From: Ostrinia nubilalis
Taxonomy: Eukaryota > Arthropoda > Insecta > Lepidoptera > Crambidae
Length of the DNA: 64,000 nucleotides
Assembly (NCBI RefSeq): GCF_963855985.1
Contig: NC_087118.1
Location: forward strand, 1,612,001-1,676,000
Direction: 5' to 3'
The notes beneath the pieces were generated by a model that was not told the origin of the DNA, made no database searches, and saw only the letters and a list, made by a program, of their open reading frames with translations. The number at the start of each line of letters is the position of its first letter. Within the stretch, counting starts at the first letter, position 1. The position numbers and the translations under genes are program-made. Positions 31,073-42,794 of this stretch are shown piece by piece.

Positions 31073-31615
31073 TATTATGGGAAAGGATACAAAACAAATT
31101 CTTAAAAAGACTTAAATACTTGTTTAGGGATCATTCAGCGCAGCTTCAGTCATTAGAATTAAGACGTGAACATAGGGATCAAGTATTTTTGTTTAAAATT
31201 TTAAATGACTACATAGATTCATCCTTCCTTCTCAGCCGAGTGTCATTCAGGTGCCCCAAGCTCAGTGCCCGCTCCAATGCAGTTTTCTCTGTTCCTATTT
31301 GTAGAACTAATTATTCAAAGAATAGATTTCTTGTTCGTGCTTGCAACACACATAATGTTCGATACAGTCACATTGATATATTCAATTGTTCTCTGCTTGT
31401 TTTTACCTCACATGTTAAGAAGGTTGACCACGTTTAAGTGGGATTATTTTGTTTCTGATGAGCGTTTAATTACCTAGTTAAATTAATACGAAACTTTTTA
31501 TAATATGTCTTCGCTATTGACAAATTAACATTGGAAACTTTTTTGGCTTATGAATAATCTAAACTTTTCATGTGTAAGAGTTTCACCAATAAAAGTCTTC
31601 AGAATAGCACTTCAA
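31073..31615 (+). pseudogene. 3' end of a jockey/CR1-like LINE
   Basis: The frame reads ERIQNKFLKRLKYLF, LQSLELRREHRDQVFLFKILNDYID and SARSNAVFSVP-RTNY, the conserved C-terminal region after the RT of jockey/CR1-type ORF2 proteins, ending with a stop at 31435. A short 3' untranslated part with AATAAAAG follows to about 31615. The RT and endonuclease are absent. Confidence 0.7.
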
Positions 31616-32570
31616 CACTTTATTTCACTTTTATTACCAATTACAAAGCTTGAAGACACGACTGTTCACTGCCGCTCTCTCGCACAGAATGACCAACCTG
31701 TCGAGTCGTTTCGCCTTAGGTAAACCGGTACAGGAAGTTTCAACAGTCAATTGAATTACTCGGTAAATCAATTGAGTGCTATTAATTCATTGAAATAATT
31801 GATTTAAATAATTTTAACTGATAACATAATGTAATACGTAAAGAAAAGTAATATTTTAAATTAAATCTTTGAATAAAGTAATAAAAACCTTACACATGTA
31901 CCTACCTATATGTGATATAAAAGCTGTATTTTTCTTTCATTAAATAAATAAATAAATTACTAAACGTTTAATATCAGATGAATAGTTTTAGTTACGCACC
32001 AATTTCTTTCATTCAGTCGTCACTAGTCGTCAGTAATTGGACTTTCGGAAAAACATGACGAAGCGTTGTGTGACCATACAGACGCTATTCAACTTTTATT
32101 AGTAAGGAAGAATAATTATATTTTATGTTGGTAGAAACACAATAGCATAGACTAATGTTTTGACACCCTGTTAAAATTTTTATTAGTCATTTATTTTTTC
32201 CTGACCAAACAGATACCATAATAATATCTTTTGTATATGTAGGAAGTGAGTCGGACAGGATGAATTAATAAGGCAGAGATATCAAGATATAGCTATTTTT
32301 ATTAATTATAAGAACAGTAATTTAATAAATGGTAGTGATTCAGTAATTAGTATTAATTAAGTAGCGTACAGCTAACACTTCAATTGTGGCCAATGCTCAG
32401 GCTTTAACCACAAGTGACTTTATTTTAATTAATTATAAAGCGCCTATGGGCATTTTAATAATTAATGTTAATAATTAACTTAACATTTAAATTAATTATC
32501 CAATAGGTCTAGGAACAGCTTAGCAATAGTACAAGGTGTGCACCGTGCCGCGCCAGAGCCAAGACTGCCT
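31616..32570. other. AT-rich spacer
   Basis: No gene, inverted-repeat element or tandem array recognised. Confidence 0.45.
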
Positions 32571-32576
32571 GCTCCT

Positions 32577-32895
32577 TTTTTTTTTTTTTTTGAAGGGACG
32601 CGCGCTGGTAGCTTGAGGAGCTTTTCCAGCTTCACCGGGCAGAGTGGCGAGTACAGAAGGTACTCTTGCCGTTTGGCGATCGTCGGTGCGCGTGCCGACG
32701 AGGCCGAGTGTGGGCTTCGCGAAGCGAAGCCCAGGCTCGTCCGCGTCGGTCACAGACCGACGTTCGCGATCGGGCCGTATCGAGCGCATAAGGCGCCCGA
32801 TCAGTGGCGAACCCAACTAGAGGGTTGCCCACCGCGGTGTTGGACCAAAGTCCAGCCTACGGCGGGCTCACTCTAGTGGGCCCGATCGAGCGTCG
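32577..32895 (-). mobile_element. 3' untranslated fragment of the jockey-type LINE family of 35895
   Basis: A T run (32577-32591) followed by GAAGGGACGCGCGCT, then the same sequence as 35907-36060 (GACCGACGTTCGCGATCGGG, CAGTGGCGAACCCAACTAGA, GTGGGCCCGATCGAG). It represents a minus-strand, 5'-truncated copy, with about 130 extra bases near the tail that the other copy lacks. Open frames here on both strands reflect GC-rich non-coding sequence. Confidence 0.75.
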
Positions 32896-34494
32896 CTGCG
32901 CGCTAGATTTATACCCGTTGCAAAACAACCGTAGTGGAGGTGGGGGAAAAGTGAAAGGCGCTCGCTCTGACGTTGTACGGTGCAGTTGTTGTTTACGAGT
33001 TTGTAACAAGTTCGGCGTGCGATGACGCCGCACAGTGGTCCCGATTTAATAAAACATGGACATTGATGCTAGAGGCACGAAAATTTTTTTGATGGTTACT
33101 GCTATGATAACTAATAAGGCAAAAAAATATTACAATCCTACGACGTCTATTTCGTAGTAAAAAAACAATATATACATTTTTTTTTGTATGGAAGAAATTA
33201 CGTTTCTGTCAATTTTTCGAAATTCTTTAAAGATGTCAAGATGCCGATCACACATGTTATAAAACAAGTGATTCTGAGTATTTCATGCGAAGATACTTGT
33301 CACTTATCTCTGCGTACTTTTGAGTTATCGAGGGTTGAAAAATCGATTTTTTTATATTAAATATTTCCACGAAAAATTGCCAGAATTACAATATGGTGTA
33401 TAAGGGACACTTTTGATGACACATAACAATGACTCGCACTCCACTCGCGCGCGCTCGTATGCATCAACTTTTACTAAAATAAAAAAAAAAATAAGGGAAA
33501 TACTTAATACAACGTTGTATGACTGTATAGGTCCGCTGGCCGTCAAAAAGTAGCTTATACGAGAGGTTGCCCAATTTACAATATGTCCATCATTGATAAC
33601 TCACACAAATATCGTCTCTCTCTGAAGGATAACAAGTTTTTTTTGTTTCCAGAAGCTCTTGATAGGATGGAAGCCCATAAATACTCTCTGAAGCGAGAAT
33701 GAATCTCAAATTGCGATTGACAAATTACATGATGTAACTAGCGCTAACGTTTATCTTCAGGTAGACAATTCGCATTGGCTAGAGTCTGAAATTGTCTGGC
33801 CGAAATGTAAAAATATAGATTTAAAAAATGTTTTTTACCGAGTTAACACAACACATAGACAACGTTAACACCGAGGAAGACGCTCCAGTTGATGAGACTG
33901 CGGAAGTAGATGTGCAACCATCACTTCTGGTTTATCCTCAAATAAAAAACTTTTTGAAGATTTATGCAAAATTCTTCTTCTGCAGAAGAAGAGGCGCTCT
34001 CTAACACTTTTAGATCATTCTGAGGAGGAATTAGTTTACGCTTTATGTGCTAAACTCGACTCTACTTTTCACAGCCGCTGCGTATTTGACGATTTGTTTT
34101 TTTAAATTTCGTTCCATTTCAGGGTTTATTTCCAGCACGAAATCACAAATGAAACTGATTCATTATTAATTTAACATCCATATATGAATGTTAGTCAAGT
34201 ACTATGAATGTATCAAATGACATTCTATAACATCCTTTATTTCGTTCACAGTCTTAAAGGATTACGCCAAACAGTTGAGCTCATTTCGCGAAATTGATTC
34301 CATGACATGTCGGACCCCACATGTTCATCGTACACGTGTCTCAAGTTTATGTCATCTTGTTTAAATAATATTAACAGGTTAGAATTGTCTCTTACTAATT
34401 GTTTAGGCACTTTAGTATAACTTTGATTAATATAAAAACAATCAATGTTCTTATGACGTCACGGATATTATTTTGATTTTCACACGCAACATCA
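32896..34494. other. Mixed spacer without supported gene
   Basis: A GC-rich part to about 33050 ends near AATAAAACATGG and may be further LINE sequence. From 33550 to 34110 there are short plus-strand coding-looking stretches interrupted by stops, which I do not recognise. Confidence 0.35.
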
Positions 34495-34678
34495 TCTACT
34501 ATATAAAAATAAGTCGGGTTTTCCTCCCTGACGCTATAACTCCAGAACACACGAACCGATTTCCACGGTTTTGCATTCGTTGCAAAGGTCTCGGGCTCCG
34601 TGAGGTTTATAGCAAAGAAAATTCGGGAAAAGGGGGTAAAACAGGATCCACGCGTACGAAGTCGCGGGCGGCCGCTAG
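34495..34678 (+). mobile_element. Short non-autonomous Helitron (CTACTATATAAAAATAAGTC type)
   Basis: It starts TCTACTATATAAAAATAAGT after an A and continues CGGGTTTTCCTCCCTGACG, a sequence I recognise as a frequent lepidopteran Helitron 5' region. It ends GGATCCACGCG...GCGGCCGCTAG before a T. Confidence 0.85.
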
Positions 34679-35407
34679 TCAAATATAATAATTGAGTCTG
34701 GTAAAGCTTCGTGTGGACTTAAAATCTCACTGTTATGATTATATTTGTTGTAAGACGTACCAGCCACCATATCCATAACTTTTTCTAAAAGTATGTATTT
34801 GGGTTGATATAAATAAATAATAAAAATAAAATAAAAAGTATTTGTGGGGAACTCACATAATATTTATAATATTTACATACAAACACATTATATATTTATA
34901 GTACATTACATAAATTATGATATCAATAGCATTATAATATATTTACAAACACACTTGATAATAACATAAATACACTACACATATATTTTAATAACAAACA
35001 TAAATTAATACCTAATACATATTAAATTCTAAATAAATAACTTACACAAACAAATAGACTACGCGTATTGTGTTAGATATTTCATATTTACGGCGCGCGG
35101 CTCGTCGGAGAACCGGTTTGCTATTCTACCGCTACTTACCTGCGCAGGCCGCCCAGCGCACCAGTCACGACTTTTGCTATCTACGCGAGACCCGTGCGGC
35201 TCGCGACGACCGCTAACTGATTACGTATTACGAACTGTGTAACGATCTTTTTATTATTACAAGCTTTTTACAAGCTTTATATTGACTTCACTTGTTAGTA
35301 TGTGTGGGACAAATCTTGCAACTGAATTTAAGACCACTTCTCCTCAACCGATTGAGCTGAAATTTGGTATACTTATGTAAGTACGATGACAATGCAATGT
35401 TATGGTA
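34679..35407. other. AT-rich spacer and a GC-rich patch
   Basis: 34790-35080 is AT-rich. 35090-35220 is GC-rich; read on the minus strand it contains CTGCGCAG-GTAAGTAG (about 35141), a strong donor-like site. It could be a promoter-proximal first exon, but no connected exon is visible. Confidence 0.3.
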
Positions 35408-37200
35408 CCATTGAGCTGGTCTGATGATGGAGTCAGGAGATGGCCATAGGAACTCCTGAACGAAACGGCAGAATCGCATCGAGTGTCGGTTCGTTGGATT
35501 TGTCTTTTTGAGCAGTTTAGTGCTAGATGATGTCTAGGGTCCTGATGATGGATTAGGGAGGTGGCCATAGGAACTCCTAAACGAAACGGCAGAAACTCAT
35601 CGAGTTTGGGTTCGTTGGATTTGTCTTTTCGAGCAATTTAGTGCTAGATGATGTCCAGGGTCTTGATGATGGAGTCAGGAGGTGGCCATAGGAACTCCTA
35701 AACGAAACGGCAGAAACTCATCGAGTTTGGGTTCGTTGGATTTGTCTTTTCGAGCAGTTTAGTGCTAGATGATTTCCAGGGTCCTGATGATGGATTTGGA
35801 AGGTGGCCATAGGAAATCCTAAACGAAAAGGCAGAAACTCATCGAGTTTGGGTTCGTTGGATTTGTCTTTTCAAGCAGTTTAGTGCTAGATGATTTTTTT
35901 TTTGAAGGGACGCGCGCTCGTCGCAGACCGACGTTCGCGATCGGGCAGTATCGAGCGCATAAAGCGCCCGATCAGTGGCGAACCCAACTAGAGGGTTGCC
36001 TACCGCGGTGTTGGACCAAAGTCCAGCCTACGGTGGGCTCACTCTAGTGGGCCCGATCGAGGGGGACTACGGACGCGGCCTGAGGGCGCCACGGTAGGCT
36101 CGGACCTCGGCTCAGGCCGTGTCCGGGGGACGGATTGGGGAGAACCGGCCCGGTACATGTCTGTACCGTCCGAAATGGAAGGCAGGGCCTCGTACTCGCC
36201 GGCGAGTACGGTGTAACGAGCTACTGTGTTGTGGATGTCTGTGTTCAGAAATTCGGTAATAGGATCGTCCGGGTCGTCTAGGACATGCCTAGGTTGTCGG
36301 TATTGGGCAGCGACATCTTTCTGGGGTGTGTACGTGGCGGCGCTAACGATAAGAGGGTTCTTGTGGTTGATCGCTTTATCAAAGTAGCGGCGAGAGGATT
36401 CTTTCATAAAGTGATCAATCGATGGGATCTCGAAATCTCTATGGAGATTCGTGTTACGTACGAACCACGGGGCATCCGCGGCTTGGCGTAAGAATTTGTT
36501 TTGGAGGGTCTGGAATTTCTTAAGGACTGTGCAGGACGTGTGAGCAAACACCGGACTGGGCGTAAGTCAACACTGGACGGATGCAGGTTTTGTAAATTGT
36601 CAACTTATTCCTAAGTGACAATTTACTTTTCCTTCCAACTAGGTGGTAGAGTCGGTGGGTGTAGTGGTTCGCATGGCTCAAGACACGTCTGAGGTGCGGA
36701 GCGAACGATAATCTCTGGTCGAGGGTGACACCTAAGTACTTGGCCTCACTCTTCCAAATAATAATTTGTTCAAATAAGGTGAGATGGGTGGGGACATTAG
36801 GACGAGTGCGAACCGGAGGACGTTTCGCAGACAAAGCCCTAGAAAACTACACTGCTGCACTTTTTTCGGGATTTACCTCGATACGCCACTTCCTGAACCA
36901 TTCGCCTAATTGTGTGACTGCGCGTTGGAGCGCCAAGATGACGTAATTCCGATTACGTCCGGACTTGTAGAGTGCGGTGTCGTCCGCAAAGAGGGCTAAA
37001 TCCGTATTCGGATATTTGGGGATGTCATTGACGTACAATGAAAAAAGAATGGGTGCTAGATGATGTCCAGGGTCCTGATGATGGAGTCAGGAGGTGGCCA
37101 TAGGAACTCCTAAACGAAACGGCGGAATCTTATCGAGTTTGGGTTCGTTGGATTCGACTTCTCGAGCACTTTGGTGCTAAATAATGACCCAGAGATTGAG
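35408..37200. repeat. 121-bp satellite array, split by a LINE
   Basis: Units carry GATGATGGA, GGTGGCCATAGGAACTCCT, AACGAAACGGCAGAA and GGTTCGTTGGATTTGTC, with starts near 35420, 35543, 35664 and 35785 and another after the LINE at about 37076. The period is about 121 bases. The LINE at 35895-37052 inserted into one unit. Confidence 0.85.
35895..37052 (-). mobile_element. 5'-truncated jockey-type LINE with 12-bp target duplication
   Basis: GTGCTAGATGAT flanks both sides (35883-35894 and 37053-37064). The T run 35895-35903 is its poly(A) tail. Minus-strand translation gives SLYVNDIPKYP, FADDTALYKSG (RT catalytic Asp pair), WRIEVNPEKS, YLGVTLDQRLSF, and the C-terminal APWFVRNTNLHRDF segment typical of jockey ORF2. 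An in-frame TAG near 36844 and a frameshift near 36540 break the frame, so it is inactive. Confidence 0.88.
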
Positions 37201-37516
37201 ATACAACTAAAAAGTGTAAAATAAAATTATAATAAAAAAAACTTTTTTAAAAACAAGCTTTATCCTGAAATGCAGTTGTACTAAAACGAAAAAAATAATT
37301 GTATGCTTGGTTTAAAGAATTTCGAAAGCTTGTAGCGCAAACAGAAAAAAAGAGGAATAAATTCCATGCGCGATACAAGCTTTCGAAATTCTTATAAATA
37401 ATTCTTAAAAATAAAATATATACGCCGCAATACGCTGCAAAACGGCTGCTATAGCGTCGGCTGTGTGTGACCCACTGAAGTGTTCACAGTGAAGTAAAAC
37501 TGATTTTATTTCAAAA
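37201..37516. repeat. AT-rich spacer with a 76-base hairpin
   Basis: 37317-37392 forms an inverted repeat (AGAATTTCGAAAGCTTGTA at the left pairing with TACAAGCTTTCGAAATTCT at the right). The rest shows nothing. Confidence 0.6.
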
Positions 37517-37554
37517 CTAGCGGCCGCCCGCGACTTCGTACGCGTGGATCCCGT
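37517..37554 (-). mobile_element. Truncated Helitron 3' end
   Basis: CTAGCGGCCGCCCGCGACTT through GGATCCCGT matches the terminus of copies at 11479, 12600 and 29751. The rest is displaced by a palindromic element; Helitron-like sequence (CTTGAAATTTGGCATGAAGC) resumes at about 38770. Confidence 0.75.
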
Positions 37555-38744
37555 CGGTGCAGTCCTGTTGTCCCCCCTGGCTAGGGGAGACAACAGGACT
37601 TAATTTTTAATCAATGATTTGAGGACTGTTGTCCCCCCTGGCAAACATTATTTAAAAGCCCAATATTTTTAGAGCATAATTTATAAAAAACTGAAGTATT
37701 TGACTGAATGCGAAATTGCCAAACTGAATAGGTACCTAAACGTTTGTCAAATAATAATTACCATTTTGATAGGTGTTGGTGCCGGTATTATTATTACATT
37801 AACACCTACGAACTTGAAGTTTGGCAGGTAGGTTCCTTAAAGGGTGTTAGACATCCGCTAAGAACGGGATTTATTTATTTAGGGATAGGAAATAATACGA
37901 AGGATACATAAGGGGGTAAAATGCGAAAGATTGTGAGTATGGATGTTTGATACTCTTTCACGTAAAAACAACTAAACGGATTTTTACTTACAGTAGATAA
38001 TATTTTTTATACATGAGAATAGCATATAGAGGTACCTACTTACTCAGATCATAGAAGATCATCCATTCTATGATCTGAGGGTACCTACTTAGCTTTTGCC
38101 TACGGCTTTGTCCGCGTAAAATTTTGTCTGTCACAGAAAAAAATATAGAGCGCATCCCTGTTTCAAAAACTGTACTAATTCCTTTTCCAGGACTCAAAAC
38201 TATCTCATAACCAAATATCAAAATCGGTTCAATGGTTAAGGCGTTAATTCGTAACAAACAGGCTGATAAAGTTACTTTCGCATAATATTATTTAGTAGGG
38301 ATAATTCATAACGATCTGTTAAAAGCAAGTAAAGCAGATTTTGGAATATTCAGAAATAGTAAGTACCGGTACCAAGAACTTATATTTTTTCGTTATCAAA
38401 ATGTTAATAATAATTATTATTTGACAAACGTCTAGATAAAATCATCTTTTTGCATACTAAAAAAATCCGAATTCTAAGCTAAAATACTGATTGCACAGCA
38501 AAATAATTACCTCAATAGGTATTCAGTTTGACAATTTGGCTTTCATTCAGGTACTCTAGTCCTTCTTAATGTTATAAAAATATATGGCTTTTTAATAATG
38601 TTTGCCAGGGGGGACAACAGTCCTCAAATCATTGATTAAAAATCAAGTCCTGTTGTCTCCCCTAGCCAGGGGGGACAACAGGATTTCGAAATCCTGTTGG
38701 CTCCCCCAGGGGGGCCAAGCAGGGGGGACAACAGGACTGCACCG
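37555..38744. mobile_element. Long-inverted-repeat element with repeated GTCCTGTTGTCCCCCC ends
   Basis: It starts CGGTGCAGTCCTGTTGTCCC and ends with its complement. The arms extend roughly 180 bases or more, past CATTGATTAAAAATTAAG-type and AAACATTATTTAAAAGCC sequence. GGGGGGACAACAGGACT-like repeats occur two to three times per arm. The interior has no coding potential that I can support. No clear target duplication. It sits within a Helitron-derived sequence. Confidence 0.7.
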
Positions 38745-39639
38745 GATACTTCCCGTAAACTCAGAATCTTGAAATTTGGCATGAAGCATTGTCATATAAT
38801 GCAAATATAGGAAAAATTGCGAAAATCACATTTTTTTAGTTATACAGGGTGTTTCTTGTAAGGTGTCAAGCCGAAGGCAGGTGATAGGTGAGGACTAGAG
38901 CTATCGATTTCACCCCCATGTATGTTCTACGATTTTTCATAGTTTAGAAGTTATCGTTAATTTTGTGATTTTTTCAAATTGTATGACCCAGTAGGCTTTA
39001 ATTTTTTTTATCTTTTTTTTGGGTGGACTTTTTTCAGATTTCTTTTTTTTGACAAATTCCCTATTAATTGAAGATTTTTGAAAAAAATAATCAACTTCCT
39101 ATCTTTGATGCAAGATACAAAATTTTTGCTAGAAACATAAAAAATATGCTTTTAGCGGAACATTCTAAAATTTTCAACTTAAAAGTTAAAAAAAAAAAAA
39201 GGAAATTCCATAGGTCCAAAATAATTTTAAAAACTGCGCAGTTTTCTGAACTTTCATAATAACACAAAAAAACATGTACTTAATAGGCCATTATTTTCTG
39301 TAATCGCTCCACTAAAGTGGTAAGTCGGAGATTCCGTTACATGTTTTTGACTTTCTTAGGACTAACTAATTGCAATTCTCTAAGTTTACGTTACGTAGAA
39401 CACATTTAAAGACAATAACTGAACAGAACATTTTTTTATCCACAACGAGGAACCTCTTGCCCTTCATCTGACCTGATGGAAACTGATGGATGATCAGCGA
39501 GCTTCACTCGGAATTCTAAACCACAGAAGAATTGGCTGTCCTAAATAGGTGGCCTTACCACTAGACCACAGTGGTGGTTGTTACTTTACGATTCAATTCG
39601 ATATACCTACATATTAGAGTGTGAGAGAAAGGGAAAGAG

Positions 39640-39641
39640 TT

Positions 39642-39699
<58 letters not shown>
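39640..39699. repeat. (GT)n(GA)n microsatellite
   Basis: A run of GT dinucleotides passes directly into GA dinucleotides, about 60 bases in all. Confidence 0.9.
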
Positions 39700-39700
<1 letters not shown>

Positions 39701-39714
39701 AAAAATGGGTGTAA

Positions 39715-39875
39715 TGATTTAATTTACAGTAAATGTTCCAAATATCCGCCGTTGACCTGAATGCACATTCGACAACGACGCAAAAAAATTATTCGTAAAA
39801 CCTTCTTCTTCATTTTAATTTAGTTTTGTTCTTCAGTCAGCTTTGTCCGCAGTTCATCAATATTTTCATATTCCC
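39715..39875 (-). pseudogene. C-terminal remnant of a mariner-like transposase
   Basis: Minus-strand translation reads YENIDELRTKLTEEQN, an in-frame stop, then LRRCRMCIQVNGGYLEHLL and a stop. The C-x-x-x-N-G-G-x-x-E-H-L-L ending is the usual C-terminus of mariner-type DDE transposases. About 50 codons survive; the catalytic domain is gone. It links the long-inverted-repeat element to the mariner group. Confidence 0.65.
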
Positions 39876-40470
39876 TATTGTATACCAGATGAAGGGCAAG
39901 AGCTTCCTCGTTGTGGATAAAAAATGTTCTTTTCAGATATTGTCTCTAAATGTGTTCTACATAACGTAAACTTAAGGGATTGCAAACATTACTTAGTCTT
40001 AAGAAAGTCAAAAACATGTAACGGAATCTCCAACTTGCCACTTGAGTGGAGCGATTACAGAAAATAATGGCCTATTAAGTACATGTTTTTTTGTGTTATT
40101 ATGAAAGTTCAGAAAACTGCGCAGTTTTTAAAATTATTTTGGACCTATGGAAGTTCTTTTTTTTTTCTAACTTTTAAGTTGAAAATTTTAGAATGTTCCG
40201 CTAAAAGCATATTTTTTATGTTTCTAGCAAAAATTTTGTATCTTGCATCAAATATAGGAAGTTGATTATTTTTTTCAAAAATCTGCAATTAATAGGAAAT
40301 CTGACAAAAAAAAGAAATCTGAGAAAAGTCGACCCAAAAAAAAGATAAAAAAATTTAAAGCCTACTAGGTCATACAATTTGAAAAATCACAAAATTAACG
40401 ATAACTTCTAAACTATGAAAAATCGTAAAACATACATGGGGGTGAAATCAATAGGTCTAGTCCTCACCTA

Positions 40471-42789
40471 TCACCTGCCTTCGGCTTGACACCTTACAAG
40501 AAACACCCTGTATAACCAGCGCGCAAACTTACGCTGTATTTTTTCCACTAAGAGAACATATTTGTTCTCGTAGGGGTCCCATACTACCGCACCATACTCC
40601 AGTTTACTGCGGACGTATGCATTAAATAAAACTTTTGCCACTGAGAGGTTGTCAAACTGTGCCGCTGTTCTCATTACGAAACCCAGCATACTACTCGCTT
40701 TTTTACAGGTCGCTAATACGTGGGAATGAAAGTCCAATTTTTCGTCAATAATTAAGCCTAGGTCTCGAATGTTATCAACTCTTACCAGTGGCGCGTCAGA
40801 TAGTCTATACGTTGCGTATATTGGTCTCCGCTTACGCGAACAAGTAATAACTTTACACTTGTCATTATTAAGTGGGAGATGGTTTTCCTGGCTCCATTCG
40901 TACACAAAGTCAATATCATTCTGCAGCGATTGGGTATCGTTAGGATCGGCTATACTTAGACTCAACTTGAGATCATCGGCGAACATAAGACACCTGGCTA
41001 TACGGACTTTTTCCGGCAAGTCATTGACGAATACCAAGAATAGCGTAGGTCCCAGAGTGCTTCCCTGACTAACACCGGATCTTGTATAGTACTCCGTAGA
41101 CTCGTAACCGTCAATCCTAACATACTGGCAACGGTCACCTAGGTAACTTGCCATCAGCTGGAGTAACTTCGGCGTGAATCCCAGTATTGCCAATTTCTGC
41201 AGCAGAATGTCGTTGTCCACCAAATCAAACGCCTTGCGGAAATCGAAATAGGCCACGTCCACCTGCCGACCCACATCCATCTCGGAACACACGTAATCCA
41301 CATGCGCCACAAGGTTAGTAACAGTTGAACGAGCTTTCCTAAATCCATGCTGATCATCATGTAACATGTTAACAATCTGATTACTGATATGTTTATTTAG
41401 GATTATTTCGTAAACTTTTGCAAAAACAGAGAGCACCGCAATAGGTCTGAAGGACGAAACATCACTGCCACCGTCACCTTTCGGAACTGGGGTAACTCTG
41501 GTCAACTTCCATTTCATGGGATACTTTGCCTGGTGGAGTGAAAGATTAAATATATACAGGAGTGGCTCCGCCAGAACTGAGGCACAATCCTTGGCAAGAA
41601 ATACCGGAATACCATCAGGCCCGCCAGAAGTTCTAGGTTTGAGTCGTCTTACAGCCTCTTTCAAGTTAGCTTCGTCCACAGATAAAACTGTGACAGAAAC
41701 AGCATTAGGATGATCGTGAGCTGCACGCAATGCCTCGAGATGGTTCAAGTGGGGTACGCTTGGCAGAAAAACAGAGCTGAAGTATTGAGCAAAGGCGTCC
41801 GCGGCCGCCTGACCTAGCACCTCATCACCCTTGTAAGAGTAGGTTTCAACACCACGTCTCTCCTTTTTTTTCTCCTTAACAAAGTTCCAAAATTGGGTGG
41901 GATCATGAATAATGTTATTCTGAATACGCATAAGATGCTGCCGATATTCCACGTCAATTAATTTTTTGACGCGTTCACGGTAGTATTTAAAAAGCTCCCT
42001 GTTAAGCTCTTTGCCTTCACTTTTGTATCTCTTTAGGTGAAAGTACTTTTTCTTAATACTACTTATTATTTCACCAGTATACCAATTTGGATAATTGTAC
42101 GTTTTACTATTAGTAGAACGCTTCTTGATGGGAACAAAGCTCTTAATACAGTCATATAACTTAGAATAATAAAGCTCAACGGCGGAGTCCACGTCCACCA
42201 CATTTAACAAATCAGACCAGTCCATCGCCGCTAATGCCAAGTATAGACCCCGCAAATCGCCCTTACGCCAATTGAAGTCGGGGCTGCAGCTAGATCCATA
42301 CACGGGCAGAGATGAAGAGGCTGGTATTACTAACTTTCTATCCGGGAGTTTAAGCAGTATTTCCAATGCTGGATGTAGTGAGTCAATACGAACCATGGGG
42401 TCCGCCCGAGAAACAACGACTTCATCGGGGACAAGATCGCTCAGCACTAAATCTAACATTCTACCAAGACAGTTGTACACCCCATTGTATTGCTGTATAG
42501 AACAGAAGTCACAAAAAAGGTCAAATTGCGTTTTGACATTAGCGCTACAAGAAAACAAATTAAAGTCACCTATTATAAATACACTAATGTTGGGGTACGC
42601 ACATATCGCGTCTCCAATACAAGACAAGACATTTAAATATTGAACGTCATTGTAACTAGGAGGTAAATATACAACACAACACAGAAATTTTACATTATTG
42701 CAACTAATAATAGCCAATATCAGTTCCATGTCGACAGTTTGAGATTCGATGTCAGTAATAATACGGACCGAATAAGAGTCATCACTCAA
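40471..42789 (-). pseudogene. Jockey-like LINE ORF2 fragment: endonuclease C-terminal part and reverse transcriptase
   Basis: The 772-codon frame has the second half of an APE-type endonuclease (FIIGDFN and a degenerate S-L-H-P in place of S-D-H), then a complete RT domain: KLTRVTPVPKGD, FRPIAVLS, QHGFRKARST, DFRKAFDLVDN, GVSQGSTLGP and FADDLKLSL (catalytic pair). After RKFARWLY the last about 10 codons come from the adjoining mariner-like element, so the native C-terminus is lost. At the left the endonuclease start is missing (5' truncation at about 42790), where the 3' end of the next LINE begins. It is the longest intact RT frame in the window. Confidence 0.88.
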
Positions 42790-42794
42790 ACGGT

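Larger units (their letters stand above)
38845..40510. mobile_element. TA-flanked long-inverted-repeat element (CAGGGTGTTTC ends), mariner-like
   Basis: CAGGGTGTTTCTTGTAAGGTG at the left and its complement at the right, with TA on both sides (38843-38844, 40511-40512). The arms run about 450-500 bases and contain AAAAATATGCTTTTAGCGG. Between the arms lie a transposase remnant (39715-39875) and a GT/GA microsatellite. Its right end lies directly against a LINE reverse transcriptase. A fragment of the same arm occurs at 58947-59148. Confidence 0.82.

Noticed and set aside
32520..33025. Several overlapping GC-rich open frames on both strands
   Set aside because: They fall in the 3' untranslated part of a LINE family that also occurs at 35907-36060; openness follows from base composition.
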